DNA of 24,014 nucleotides from a virus. Location: positions 1 to 24,014 of the IMG/VR virus record IMGVR_UViG_3300030339_000238; one strand, given 5' to 3'. Within the stretch, counting starts at the first letter, position 1; each line of letters starts with the position of its first letter. Below are positions 12,205 to 21,341 of the stretch, in pieces. Both the position numbers and the translations under genes were made by a program. Under the pieces are notes generated by a model. It did no database searches. It was not told the origin of the DNA and saw only the letters and a program-made list of their open reading frames with translations.

Positions 12205-14247
12205 TTATGTACATTGATTCATTTGTTTTTTAGTAGAAGACATCACTTCTTTTATTTCATCATCTGATGTCCCTACGTGTTGACCATAATATGATCTTCC
12301 ATTTGTTGGTGATGCTATTGATGACCATTCTTTAGCTAAATTTTCTTGAAAATTATCATCTGATATACTTCCATTTAACCAATTATCATAACCTCTTTTT
12401 AGTCTTAATAATTGATATGCCATTTTATCTTGTGTATCAGGAGAAAATAGAGTATTATCATCCATATTTAACGCTTGTTGAATATCAGGTATATTTTGTA
12501 ATACAATTTGATATTTACCCATAGATGTAGATTTTGATCCATTTCTAAGCATAATGTGTTGAACTTGTTTTAGTTCACCTAGTGTTAAAGAAGTAATAGG
12601 ATTAATTTGCTTGCTTCCAATATAATCTGGAGTATATTTTCCATAAGAATATGTTATATCATATGCACTATTAAATCCATATTTTGCAGCAAGAGTATCT
12701 GTAGCGCCTTCACCTTTTGCTATTCTATCCAATAATATTTTTGTTGCTAATTCTATACAAGAAAGATTTGCTATTCTTTCTTCTTCTTCTTTTGTTGGTG
12801 CTGATTCACTTTCATCACTTTTATTATTAGAATTTGATTTATTTTGATCTGCATCTGATCTATTGAATGCTTTCATACCTTCACATGGCTTACTAACTGA
12901 ACTTGAAGGATTTATTGAATAATTTTGTCCATTAAGTTGATTATTTGTTGTTGGTACTTGAGTATTTGGTCCTAAATTAACATAACCATTGAGCACATCC
13001 CCCTGATCAAATTTATTTTTTAATTGTGTAGTAGAAAATCCAAATGACATGTCATAATGCCATCTTTCACTTTTTGGATTTTTGAAATGAATACCCCATC
13101 TAAATCCTAATGATTCCGCAATTTCACCTGTATCTCCCCATTTATTATTTGATGGTTTTACATCTATTGCTAATCCATAATTATGATAACTGAATCCTGG
13201 TTTAGCTGCATTTCCAGTTTTTTGTAGAGATTGTTGATATGCTATTGATCTATATCCACTTGTTATTTCTAAATCAAATCCAGAAGCTTTACATTTATTA
13301 ATAAATGCTATTACATATGGTTTTATATCTGGATGTAAATTATCTATTTTACTTTTTGTTTTTTTGCTTGATATTAAATTTATTGCATTTGGATCTCTAG
13401 CACTATCATTTAAATCTATTTGATCAGTAGGTGCAGCATTTTTCAATGTTTCACAAGCTTTATCATTTTGAGCTTTTATCGCATCATTTAAAATTTTTCT
13501 ATTGGATTCATTTATGTCTGGCGGTATTACTAAATCTATATCATTTTTATTATTAATAACATCAGGATTTCTACTTAGTATTTTTACTTTACCATTATCT
13601 GCAATTTTTACATAATTAGATACAAAATTAGGTCTTAATAATTTATATTGTGAACATAGCATGTTTAGTCGAGGTTTAATAATTGCTGCACCATTACTAT
13701 CAATCAATGAACCTGGCTTACTTAATTCATTTATAAAGTTGTCCATCCATTGAAAAAAATTTGTACCTAACACAGCATCTTGATCTGCTCCTTTTGATGC
13801 CAAATTTAATTTTTGTGTATTATCTTTTAATTCAAGATTAATAGAAGTATTATTAATTGTTACTTTATTAAGTAACTGATCTATTGTTAACTCTTTGCCT
13901 TTAATAAATATTTGTGTTGATTCATCAAATAGTAGTGAAGTAAAGTTTACGTATTCTTCATCATTTAAACTTTTAAGTTTATTTTGAAGATTTATGTTAT
14001 AATTTTCAGAATATATGTAGTATGGTGAATATAAATCATCTGACAGAAAAAGTACGTTTACTAATTTACCTATTGCAGGAACTTGAAAATCTTTTCCAGC
14101 AATTCCACCCCATGGATATGCGTATGGTATATCTTCAACAGGTATATTATGATAAAGTGTTTGTACTCTTATTTTAACTCTACCTTTTCTGTTTGGGTCT
14201 TTATTATCTTCAACTAATCCAACGTAAAAATCTCTTGCGAGTTCCAT
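12205..14247 (-). CDS. gp5-like baseplate spike/hub with M15 peptidase and muramidase-like domains
   Basis: This 680-residue protein has an N-terminal OB-type gp5/VgrG domain (FYVGLVEDNKDPNRKGRVKIRVQ, about 7-85). A linker follows, then an M15 D-Ala-D-Ala or L-Ala-D-Glu peptidase domain (about 295-405) with ITSGYRS (328-334), H355, D362 and WHYD (H397), the three zinc ligands. A low-complexity Ser/Asn linker (430-490) leads to a lysozyme-like domain (about 495-665) with DRIAKGEG (E513 as likely acid) and SMGKYQIV. It should puncture the envelope and cut both peptide cross-links and glycan. T4 gp5 carries one lysozyme; two different hydrolases is richer. It is the last gene of the baseplate run. 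Confidence 0.85.
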   Translation of the reverse strand: MELARDFYVGLVEDNKDPNRKGRVKIRVQTLYHNIPVEDIPYAYPWGGIAGKDFQVPAIGKLVNVLFLSDDLYSPYYIYSENYNINLQNKLKSLNDEEYVNFTSLLFDESTQIFIKGKELTIDQLLNKVTINNTSINLELKDNTQKLNLASKGADQDAVLGTNFFQWMDNFINELSKPGSLIDSNGAAIIKPRLNMLCSQYKLLRPNFVSNYVKIADNGKVKILSRNPDVINNKNDIDLVIPPDINESNRKILNDAIKAQNDKACETLKNAAPTDQIDLNDSARDPNAINLISSKKTKSKIDNLHPDIKPYVIAFINKCKASGFDLEITSGYRSIAYQQSLQKTGNAAKPGFSYHNYGLAIDVKPSNNKWGDTGEIAESLGFRWGIHFKNPKSERWHYDMSFGFSTTQLKNKFDQGDVLNGYVNLGPNTQVPTTNNQLNGQNYSINPSSSVSKPCEGMKAFNRSDADQNKSNSNNKSDESESAPTKEEEERIANLSCIELATKILLDRIAKGEGATDTLAAKYGFNSAYDITYSYGKYTPDYIGSKQINPITSLTLGELKQVQHIMLRNGSKSTSMGKYQIVLQNIPDIQQALNMDDNTLFSPDTQDKMAYQLLRLKRGYDNWLNGSISDDNFQENLAKEWSSIASPTNGRSYYGQHVGTSDDEIKEVMSSTKKQMNQCT

Positions 14248-14262
14248 TTATTTTATTTATTT

Positions 14263-15741
14263 TTAAAAGTTTGCAGCGTTTCTTGTAGTATTTTCTAAAT
14301 CTGCTAATAATCCAGATCCAATAGATTTTCCAAAGTTTTTTAAACTAGTACGATCATTAAAATCAGGAGTATATACATTATCTGGCTCTATTTTATTTAG
14401 ACCAGTTAAAGTTGTGAATTGATTTAAAAGGTTGTTTACAGTGCTTCCTCTAACATTTCTTAATTTGGTTTCTAAACTATCCATATAATTGAGACTATTG
14501 TTAGCAATTGTTTGACCAGCTTTACTTAATAATTGATTTGTAAATCCTTTTTGAGCAATTGGATTAGTTGAGCTTAGTCTATCTAAATTATCATAGTATT
14601 CTTGTTTACTACTAGATTTAAATTCTAATTCCCAAGGATTAATGTTTTTAACATCTCCTGAATATAATAATGGAAATGTACTCCAACGAGTTACAGATTT
14701 ATAATAAATATCAAAAGATAATGTTTGTGGTTTATTAGATATGGTAGATCCATATCCACCTATTTCCATTTCATTTTCATAATTTTTACTTTTTTCAAAA
14801 TTAAAATTACAATCATGTAATGTATATACAATTTGTGATTTTGGTGATATAGTATTTTTTATTTCATGCTGCGGATCAACTTTACTATCATTTTTATTAG
14901 GCATTGTGAAATTTCTAAAATCATTAATTTTTATAGTCATATTAAATCTTATTAAATTTTCAGGAAACATATGTCTTTGATTTTTATAACTATAAATTAT
15001 ATTATTATATAATTCAGATAAATACCATGCTATCATAGACACATCTTCATTTAAAGTTATTGTAATTTTATTTGTTTCACCATCTTTACCATTATAATTT
15101 ATAAATTTATTATTAAGATTTTCTAATCCTGCAATTTTTGTTATATAATATGCTTTGTTTGAAAAATTTCTATTTCTATTATTTAAAAGATCAGTTTCAA
15201 ATATTTTAAAAAATACATTTCTAAATTCGGTCCATAAATTACCTCTATTTTCATAACCATAAGAGTCAATGTTATTTCCATAATGGTTTATAAACCACAT
15301 TAAACTATTGTTTGAATCTGCTGTTGAAAAAAATGGAGAATTTTGATCAAAGAATAATTCAAACGCTGGAATAAATGGATCTTCATACCAAAAATCATTT
15401 CCTCTAAATCCAGCTTGTGAATATAGTCCTTTTTTAAAGGTATTTGTATCATCATCATATTCTTGAATTGTGCTTGCTTTCATTTGTGATCCATCATCAG
15501 AATACCAACCTTCTTCGTTTTTTGCATCTGAAGTATGATAAGGATCATAGTTATCTAATTTTTTATCTTCAATACCAAGTGTTTGTTTAAATAAACCTTT
15601 ATTGATATTTAATGAGTTTGCCAATGCTTCAATTCCACTATCTTGAGCATATCCTTTAATATATCTAGCTGATGTTGAATTTTTATCACCTAGAGAACTT
15701 GATAATTGATCGTTTAAAATATTTTTATAGCTTAATCCCAT
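14263..15741 (-). CDS. putative baseplate/tail-tube-junction structural protein
   Basis: This 492-residue protein sits between hub and spike genes. A central beta-rich part (about 220-355: IRFNMTIKINDFRNF, IVYTLHDCNFNFEKS, QTLSFDIYYKSVTRWSTFPLL) has the alternating pattern of tail-tube or tube-initiator folds such as T4 gp48/gp54. The N-terminus is rich in Asn, Asp and Tyr, and the C-terminal about 130 residues are helical (LLSKAGQTIANNSLNYMDSLETKLRNVRG). A G-x-G-x-L-x-x-x-L segment (SIGSGLLADLENTTRN) ends it. I cannot name it with certainty; context says baseplate. It lies 15 bases from each neighbour. Confidence 0.7.
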   Translation of the reverse strand: MGLSYKNILNDQLSSSLGDKNSTSARYIKGYAQDSGIEALANSLNINKGLFKQTLGIEDKKLDNYDPYHTSDAKNEEGWYSDDGSQMKASTIQEYDDDTNTFKKGLYSQAGFRGNDFWYEDPFIPAFELFFDQNSPFFSTADSNNSLMWFINHYGNNIDSYGYENRGNLWTEFRNVFFKIFETDLLNNRNRNFSNKAYYITKIAGLENLNNKFINYNGKDGETNKITITLNEDVSMIAWYLSELYNNIIYSYKNQRHMFPENLIRFNMTIKINDFRNFTMPNKNDSKVDPQHEIKNTISPKSQIVYTLHDCNFNFEKSKNYENEMEIGGYGSTISNKPQTLSFDIYYKSVTRWSTFPLLYSGDVKNINPWELEFKSSSKQEYYDNLDRLSSTNPIAQKGFTNQLLSKAGQTIANNSLNYMDSLETKLRNVRGSTVNNLLNQFTTLTGLNKIEPDNVYTPDFNDRTSLKNFGKSIGSGLLADLENTTRNAANF

Positions 15742-15756
15742 AGTTTATTTATTATT

Positions 15757-17154
15757 TTATTTTAATAGTTTTCTTAAATCACTTTTTTCATCATTTGCAT
15801 TACCATAATTTATACTTAATTCTCGTCTCATAAGTGTAATTTCTTGTTCAACACCACCACTTCTTTTATATAAATAATTTATACCTGTAACAAACCAATA
15901 CCCAGATAATTTTGGATTTATGTTATCAAGTGGTTTTTTGATATTTGCGTTACTTGAAAGTAAATCATTTTGATTATATATTTCAACTTTAATGTTCTGA
16001 AATCTTTTTACAGAAAAATTTACTTGATTTAATATGACAATCATTTTCATTTTTTCCATACCATTTAGATGAAATTGATTGGCAACTTTTGCTAATGAAT
16101 AATTTTGATGTACATTATTATCCGTGTCAATTTTACCTGTAAAATATTCATCATTTACACATTCTTCATATAGTTTTGAACTTCTATCCGTTAAATCTTT
16201 TAATTCTTCATGTTCTGTTCCAAGTTCTTTTATAAATTCTTTATAAACAGTATTATTACTTTTATCATACCATGTAGATGTAACTTGATAAAATCTTTCT
16301 AAGTTGACTTTGTATGATTGATTAACTAAATTAAATTTGCTTATGTAATTATTTGTCATATGAAAAGCACTATTATTAGTTAAATATAACTCACTGTTTT
16401 TTTCTTCATCATTTTTAATTATCTGAGAATTTGTAATGGTTCCACTTTCTCCTTTAATAAATTCATTCATTTCTAATTGAATATTTATATAATTTATATT
16501 ATATTGAAAATCAATAAAGGTCCATACAAACGCATCTTTTGATATGAAAGAATATTTTGTTATATCTTTAATAAATTCAGGATATGTATCACTACAATTT
16601 ATCCATGACATACTATCATTACTTGATTGTACATTTGATGCAAATCCAAGATTTAAATCAAATGCTATTCCTTTTATTACATCATAACTTGTTCCTTTTC
16701 TAGATTCATATTTTGTATAAAATAATTCATCTAAATCTAATATTCCTTTAATTAAATATTTTAAATTATTACTATTAATATCACCTTTTACTGTTTCATA
16801 AGATGTAACTCTAAAATCCATTCTTATTGGCATTGTGTTTTCTGAATTTGATTTAACAAAAATGCTTAATATCATGTCATGATCAGATGGATAAGAATCA
16901 TTAAACAATATTCCTTTTGAATCATCACAATATAATTCAATTTCAGGTAAAAACTTACTATTGTGAAGTTTTACATATATAACATCTTTTGCATCAATTG
17001 TGGTTCCGTTAAAATTTGGGTCATTAACTTTGCTAATAAATAAATATGGAACATAATTAAATGATTGCACAAGAATATCCGCTGATATAGGATCATTTAC
17101 TTTTATATTTAATTCTTTAAGTTTTACACTAGCTTTATTTAAAATTTTTATCAT
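15757..17154 (-). CDS. baseplate hub protein, gp27/gpD-like
   Basis: This 465-residue protein fits hub proteins of the T4 gp27 / P2 gpD type: a beta domain (DVIYVKLHNSKFLPEIELYCDD, about 57-78; MPIRMDFRVTSYE), then ELFYTKYESRKGTSYDVIKGIAFDLNLGFASNV, and SMSWINCSDTYPEFIKDITKYS, which is the usual Ser-x-x-W-I-N...F-I-x-x-I segment. A C-terminal SGYWFVTGINYLYKRSGGVEQEITLMRREL is typical of the strand that joins the spike. It would form the ring that binds the spike encoded at 12205-14247. It overlaps the upstream gene by four bases (ATGA). Confidence 0.75.
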   Translation of the reverse strand: MIKILNKASVKLKELNIKVNDPISADILVQSFNYVPYLFISKVNDPNFNGTTIDAKDVIYVKLHNSKFLPEIELYCDDSKGILFNDSYPSDHDMILSIFVKSNSENTMPIRMDFRVTSYETVKGDINSNNLKYLIKGILDLDELFYTKYESRKGTSYDVIKGIAFDLNLGFASNVQSSNDSMSWINCSDTYPEFIKDITKYSFISKDAFVWTFIDFQYNINYINIQLEMNEFIKGESGTITNSQIIKNDEEKNSELYLTNNSAFHMTNNYISKFNLVNQSYKVNLERFYQVTSTWYDKSNNTVYKEFIKELGTEHEELKDLTDRSSKLYEECVNDEYFTGKIDTDNNVHQNYSLAKVANQFHLNGMEKMKMIVILNQVNFSVKRFQNIKVEIYNQNDLLSSNANIKKPLDNINPKLSGYWFVTGINYLYKRSGGVEQEITLMRRELSINYGNANDEKSDLRKLLK

Positions 17155-17645
17155 TGAAATGAATTTATAATTTGTATATTGTTGTCACTACCAACCTTAA
17201 TTTGTTTTAGATTAGATGGTTTAATAGTTGGAGACAGATTTTCATCACTCACATTTAAGTCTGTTGATATTTTTGTATTTGATTTTGAAGAATTTATTAA
17301 ATTATTTCTTGCTGTTGTACTTGTTAAATTTTGTAAATTATCGGTTGTGTATAGCTTTGGTAAATTATCAACTTGACAGAAATAAATATATTGACCTTCT
17401 TTAACTGAGTATGGATTAATAATATCATTTAATACCATTAATTCTTCTACATAATTAGGAGAACCATAAATAAAATTAGATATTCTATCTAGTCTCATTT
17501 CAAATTCTTGTGGTACAATATATATTTGTAATAATATATTATCTATATTTATTATATTTTTTTGAAATAAATCAAAAAGATCATTTTGATTAGAATCTCT
17601 TTTTATTTTATTACTGTTGGTATCATCAAAGGATAGAATATTCAT
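17151..17645 (-). CDS. baseplate protein with LysM-like domain
   Basis: I place the start at the ATG at 17645 (164 residues), 13 bases after the upstream stop. A longer frame reaches 17750 but overlaps the upstream gene and reads poorly. Residues about 46-92 (QEFEMRLDRISNFIYGSPNYVEELMVLNDIINPYSVKEGQYIYFC) follow the LysM pattern R-x-D-x-I-S-x-x-x-Y-G-x-x-x-Y-x-x-E-L-x-x-x-N-x-I-x-x-P-x-x-V-x-x-G-x-x-I. Such proteins lie beside hub genes in many myophages (gp53 or gpX-like). The C-terminal 60 residues are Ser/Thr/Asn-rich and probably disordered. Confidence 0.75.
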   Translation of the reverse strand: MNILSFDDTNSNKIKRDSNQNDLFDLFQKNIINIDNILLQIYIVPQEFEMRLDRISNFIYGSPNYVEELMVLNDIINPYSVKEGQYIYFCQVDNLPKLYTTDNLQNLTSTTARNNLINSSKSNTKISTDLNVSDENLSPTIKPSNLKQIKVGSDNNIQIINSFQ

Positions 17646-17658
17646 AATTTTAATTATT

Positions 17659-19461
17659 TTATTTTGTATTTCCTGTTCCTGATTTTTGATTGGAAACAGG
17701 AATACCAGGTTTAGGTGGATTTTGTTGTATATTATCTGAATTTTTAGCATTTTTGACAGACGTAGAATTTGATGCTTCTGTACCAGGAGGCGGTGAATTA
17801 TAAGTCCTTCTATATGTGTTATTGAACATTCTCATCAATTCTTGCTTACCTAAAGCTCTTGAAAATTTACAATTGAAAGTAGCAGTTAATCTTTGTGGTT
17901 GATCATTAAATCCCATTTCGTTGCTTGTTTCTACTGATGCTGAATGTACAATAATATGATTTGTAGCTAACCATGGTGCGTATGGATTTCCTAATGATAA
18001 ATACCAAGGTGTTGAACTCATTTTACCACCAACCATTAATTCAATAGACCCTCGTAATTCAAACCTCCATATAGATACTGTACTTGTTAGAACAGATTGC
18101 AAAAATGGTGCAAGATAGTTAGCAGCATCAGCAAGTTTCTTTTTAGCAGCATCTGTTACAGATTGTTCTTTTGTTGAGATATCATCTTTTTTAAGTTTAG
18201 CTAATTCTGTTTGTAAAGTTTTTAATTTTGGTTGATCTGGTGTTTTTTTAGTATTTTCTATATCTATTTGGTTTTGTAAATCTTGTTCTTTATCTGTTCT
18301 AGGTTTATTTGCATCCTCTTTACTTTTGTTGGTGTCAATTGTGTCATTATAGTTTTTTTCCAATTTTGTAAATTCATCTTTAAAAAAATCTGCTATTACT
18401 GTCCAAAAAGATTCTAATGTTAAAGATATCATATCCCACCACGCATTTAAATTATTGGCTTTATAACTGCTAGCTTCCCTGGCTTTTTTCATAACAGCTG
18501 AATTATCACCCCAATAAAATTTCATATTAGATGTGCCCATTGCATAAATATTATCTAAAATATCTAGCATTGCTGAACCTGGATCAACATCTCCTAATAA
18601 TTTTTGTTCATATGTTGTTTCTAATATAAATTCAAAGGTTGATGTTATATTTTGTCCTGCCGGATCTCTAAATGGCCCTTCTTGTAATACATTAGGATCC
18701 CCAATAGGTATATTATTAAGGCCCCAACTATTAGTTGTAGTTGGACCTTTACCGTTAGTTACATCGGTGTAAGATGTTGGTTGTTTTATAGTGCTAGGAT
18801 CAAAATTTTCATAAGCTTCATCTGTTGTCTCATTTGTACTATCACTATTTAAAAGTCCGGCATTTTTGTAAAGTTGAAATAACATACCTTGCGCAAAATC
18901 AGGAACTGGTATTATTGGTAATAATCCACCTGTTGCAGTTTCTATCATTTTAGATATCATTTGATCAAATCTTTTAGATGTGGTTGCCCAATTTTCATGA
19001 AATTCAACTTTACCAAAATTGTCACTTGGTTTAATCCAGCCAACAATAGTTGAGATTGGTTCTCTAATCATTTCATTTAGGTCTTCTGGAACAAAGCAAC
19101 CTTCTGGAAATCTTCTAAGAATAGCCATTCTATTTATAGGATAAACACCTAATTCTCTTAAATATGCTAAATCTGCAGCTTTTATTCTTAACCCGGCTCC
19201 AGGTTGACCATCAACACTATCAAAATCCATTACTAATTGTACATAAGGATTTATAGATTTGTCTTCATTTTTATATACTTTATCTTTTATATATTTTTTG
19301 ATATTAGTTGTACCAGCACCAGAATTATTTTTATTTTTATATACAACATATTTTGATTCATCAAATATATTAGCAGAATTATTTCTATTGCTTGTTTGAA
19401 GATTTATATAATCTTTAGTAATATTATTAAAAAGAAAATCTATTTCAGAATAATGTGACAT
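17659..19461 (-). CDS. putative baseplate structural protein, 600 aa
   Basis: The N-terminal half has a folded region (NPYVQLVMDFDSVDGQPGAGLRIKAADLAYLRELGVYPINR, 71-111; EGCFVPEDLNEMIREPISTIVGWIKP, 120-145). A charged coiled coil follows (about 364-445, rich in Lys, Asp and Gln). Then comes a beta-rich segment (IWRFELRGSIELMVGGKMSSTPWYLSLGNPYAPWLATNHIIVHSASVE, 464-511; LTATFNCKFSRALGKQELMRMFNN, 525-548), resembling baseplate tube-cap proteins. The tail is Pro/Ser/Asn-rich. It is the first gene of the baseplate run. The name gp48/gp54-like is a guess from position and the C-terminal strand pattern. Confidence 0.7.
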   Translation of the reverse strand: MSHYSEIDFLFNNITKDYINLQTSNRNNSANIFDESKYVVYKNKNNSGAGTTNIKKYIKDKVYKNEDKSINPYVQLVMDFDSVDGQPGAGLRIKAADLAYLRELGVYPINRMAILRRFPEGCFVPEDLNEMIREPISTIVGWIKPSDNFGKVEFHENWATTSKRFDQMISKMIETATGGLLPIIPVPDFAQGMLFQLYKNAGLLNSDSTNETTDEAYENFDPSTIKQPTSYTDVTNGKGPTTTNSWGLNNIPIGDPNVLQEGPFRDPAGQNITSTFEFILETTYEQKLLGDVDPGSAMLDILDNIYAMGTSNMKFYWGDNSAVMKKAREASSYKANNLNAWWDMISLTLESFWTVIADFFKDEFTKLEKNYNDTIDTNKSKEDANKPRTDKEQDLQNQIDIENTKKTPDQPKLKTLQTELAKLKKDDISTKEQSVTDAAKKKLADAANYLAPFLQSVLTSTVSIWRFELRGSIELMVGGKMSSTPWYLSLGNPYAPWLATNHIIVHSASVETSNEMGFNDQPQRLTATFNCKFSRALGKQELMRMFNNTYRRTYNSPPPGTEASNSTSVKNAKNSDNIQQNPPKPGIPVSNQKSGTGNTK

Positions 19462-19513
19462 TTAATTTATAGTTTTTCTTTATATATAAAAAAAATATTT
19501 CTCTGATATTGAT

Positions 19514-19915
19514 TTAGTAATCTCTAATTATTTGAATAGCGTCAAATAATGATATATTAGATAGAAGATTTTCATACATTTTTTGATTGTCTTTAAAATC
19601 TTCAAAAAAGAAAAGTAAATTAAAATTAATTTTTCCAGTTAAATTTTCTTTAATTTGAAAAATATCATCAATTTCTAAAGTATTAATTTTACCTATATTT
19701 GGTATATAGTACACATCTTTATTTTTCCTGATAGTTTGAGTTATTTTGGTATATATTATAAGATTGAAATATTCCCGCCATTCAGTGACATCTTCTAATC
19801 CGTGATCATCTAATTGCTGTTTTATATCTATAATTGTCTTATTTCGTACCTTATTGACTTTAATATATTTGTCAAGTTTTTTCCTATTTTTAACGAATAC
19901 TATATAGAACTCCAT
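19514..19915 (-). CDS. hypothetical protein, 133 aa
   Basis: It is not recognised. It has a basic N-terminal third (FVKNRKKLDKYIKVNKVRNKTIIDIKQQL) and an aromatic, acidic C-terminal part (INFNLLFFFEDFKDNQKMYENLL). WREYFNLIIYTKITQTIRKNKDVYYIPNIG in the middle looks like a structured core. It has no Cys and no membrane segment. It lies between the baseplate run and the divergent uvsX gene, so it could be a baseplate assembly factor or an early gene. The start is the ATG at 19915. Confidence 0.7.
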   Translation of the reverse strand: MEFYIVFVKNRKKLDKYIKVNKVRNKTIIDIKQQLDDHGLEDVTEWREYFNLIIYTKITQTIRKNKDVYYIPNIGKINTLEIDDIFQIKENLTGKINFNLLFFFEDFKDNQKMYENLLSNISLFDAIQIIRDY

Positions 19916-20048
19916 ATTCTTATCTTATTTTGGAATTATATATATATTCAGTTAGGTTCTAAATTTATTATATTTTAAACATAAAACTTTTTATTAAGTT
20001 TTTTCTATAATAACTTAGAATCAATCTAAATAAAAATAATAATATATT
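19916..20048. promoter_or_regulatory. divergent promoter region, motif not assigned
   Basis: These 133 bases separate the minus-strand structural run from the plus-strand replication genes, so promoters for both sides are expected. I see a 7-base hairpin (AAAACTT 19983-19989 with AAGTTTT 19996-20002) and a 5-base inverted repeat (TTAGA/TCTAA near 20015-20029). No TAnnTTTG box and no exact T4 late TATAAATA box were found. Confidence 0.35.
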
Positions 20049-21296
20049 ATGGCAAAGACAACTAAAACCTCACAAAAGAAATCAAATGGTTTTGATTTTT
20101 CAAAAATATCTAATCTTATAGAAAATATTTCAAAGAAAGATATCATATCAATTGAAGATTTTGAGAAAGAAAAAACATTTATATCAACTGGAATTCATAT
20201 TGTAGATGCACTTTTATCTAAAAGCATTTTAAAAGGTGGAATACCAAATAATAAAATAACAATTATTGCTGGACCAAAGCAGACTGGAAAATCTTTTATT
20301 TCTTTAAATATTGCAAGAAATGCCCAAAAAATGGGATATAATATTGTGTGGATTGACACAGAGTATTCTATTGAAAAATCTGATTTTGATATGTATGGTA
20401 TTGATACATCAAATAAAGATAATTTTATGTTAATACGAACTAATATTGTTGAAAAGATAAAAATGTTTATGATGTCTTTTTTAGATGCTTTGCAAAAACT
20501 AAAAGATACCGGAGTTGATGTGTCAAAAACAATATTCTTTTTAGATTCTATTGGTATGTTATCCAGTGAGAAAGAAAAAGAAGATACTCTTAAATTAAAT
20601 GTTAAACAAGATATGACCCGCGCAAAACAAATAAAATCTCTTGTTAGATTGATTACTAATGATTTGGGATATTTAAATATTCCATTAGTAGCAACAAATC
20701 ATGTTTATTTAACACAAGATATGTTTCCACAAACTATTATGAGTGGTGGCGAAGGTTTATATTATGCTGCGAGTGTGATCTTATTTTTAAGTGATGCAAA
20801 ATTAAAAACAGGTGAAGAAGATGAAATGGATCTTGGTAGATCCGGCTCAGTAATCACTGCGAAATCAGCAAAAAATAGATTAGCAAAACCAAAAAAAGTT
20901 AAATTCGAAATTGATTATAGTAAAGGTATTAATCCTTATAAGGGATTAGATTTGTTTTGTACATTTGAAAATTTTCCTAAAATTGGTATTGCACAGGTAA
21001 AAAAGAATATTGATAAAGAAACAGGTGAGATAACATTTCAACCATCTAATCGTTGGTATGTTAAACATTTAGATAAAAGTGTAGCAGCAAATCAACTTTT
21101 TAATAGAAAGGTATTTAATGCAGATGTATTAAAAGCAATGGAACCAATAATTTATGATTATTTCAAATATCCTTCTTATGATGAGTGTCTTAAAGAGTTA
21201 GAAGATATTGATGAAAGATTAAATGAAATAGAAGATAAAGATATGTTATCTTCTGATGAATTTAATCTTGAAGATGATGGAAATCTATTTAATTAA
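20049..21296 (+). CDS. uvsX: UvsX/RecA-like recombinase
   Basis: This 415-residue protein has the RecA core: Walker A GPKQTGKS (75-82), VWIDTEYS (100-107), Walker B TIFFLDSIGML (161-171), then VATNHVY and the L2-like region (about 215-245, TIMSGGEGLYYAAS). Strand exchange on ssDNA during recombination-dependent replication and repair is the known role. The acidic tail (LEDIDERLNEIEDKDML...) is typical of RecA-type proteins. It heads a plus-strand replication run, 45 bases before the helicase gene. Start ATG fits the A-rich leader. Confidence 0.92.
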   Translation: MAKTTKTSQKKSNGFDFSKISNLIENISKKDIISIEDFEKEKTFISTGIHIVDALLSKSILKGGIPNNKITIIAGPKQTGKSFISLNIARNAQKMGYNIVWIDTEYSIEKSDFDMYGIDTSNKDNFMLIRTNIVEKIKMFMMSFLDALQKLKDTGVDVSKTIFFLDSIGMLSSEKEKEDTLKLNVKQDMTRAKQIKSLVRLITNDLGYLNIPLVATNHVYLTQDMFPQTIMSGGEGLYYAASVILFLSDAKLKTGEEDEMDLGRSGSVITAKSAKNRLAKPKKVKFEIDYSKGINPYKGLDLFCTFENFPKIGIAQVKKNIDKETGEITFQPSNRWYVKHLDKSVAANQLFNRKVFNADVLKAMEPIIYDYFKYPSYDECLKELEDIDERLNEIEDKDMLSSDEFNLEDDGNLFN

Positions 21297-21300
21297 AAAA

Positions 21301-21338
21301 AGTATTTTGAACTTTTAAAAAATAATCTATAAAATACT
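21301..21338 (+). promoter_or_regulatory. inverted repeat just upstream of the helicase start
   Basis: AGTATTTT (21301-21308) and AAAATACT (21331-21338) are perfect 8-base inverted repeats, 22 bases apart, ending three bases before the ATG at 21342. In RNA they could form a hairpin that hides or spaces the start; no T-run follows, so it is not a clear terminator. Confidence 0.3.
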
Positions 21339-21341
21339 CAT

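Noticed and set aside
17179-17376. Plus-strand 65-codon frame
   Set aside because: It is antisense to the LysM-like baseplate gene, with no promoter or independent support.
19462-19500. CTATAAATT as a T4-type late promoter
   Set aside because: It has one mismatch to TATAAATA and lies too close to the ATG at 19461 to give a leader.
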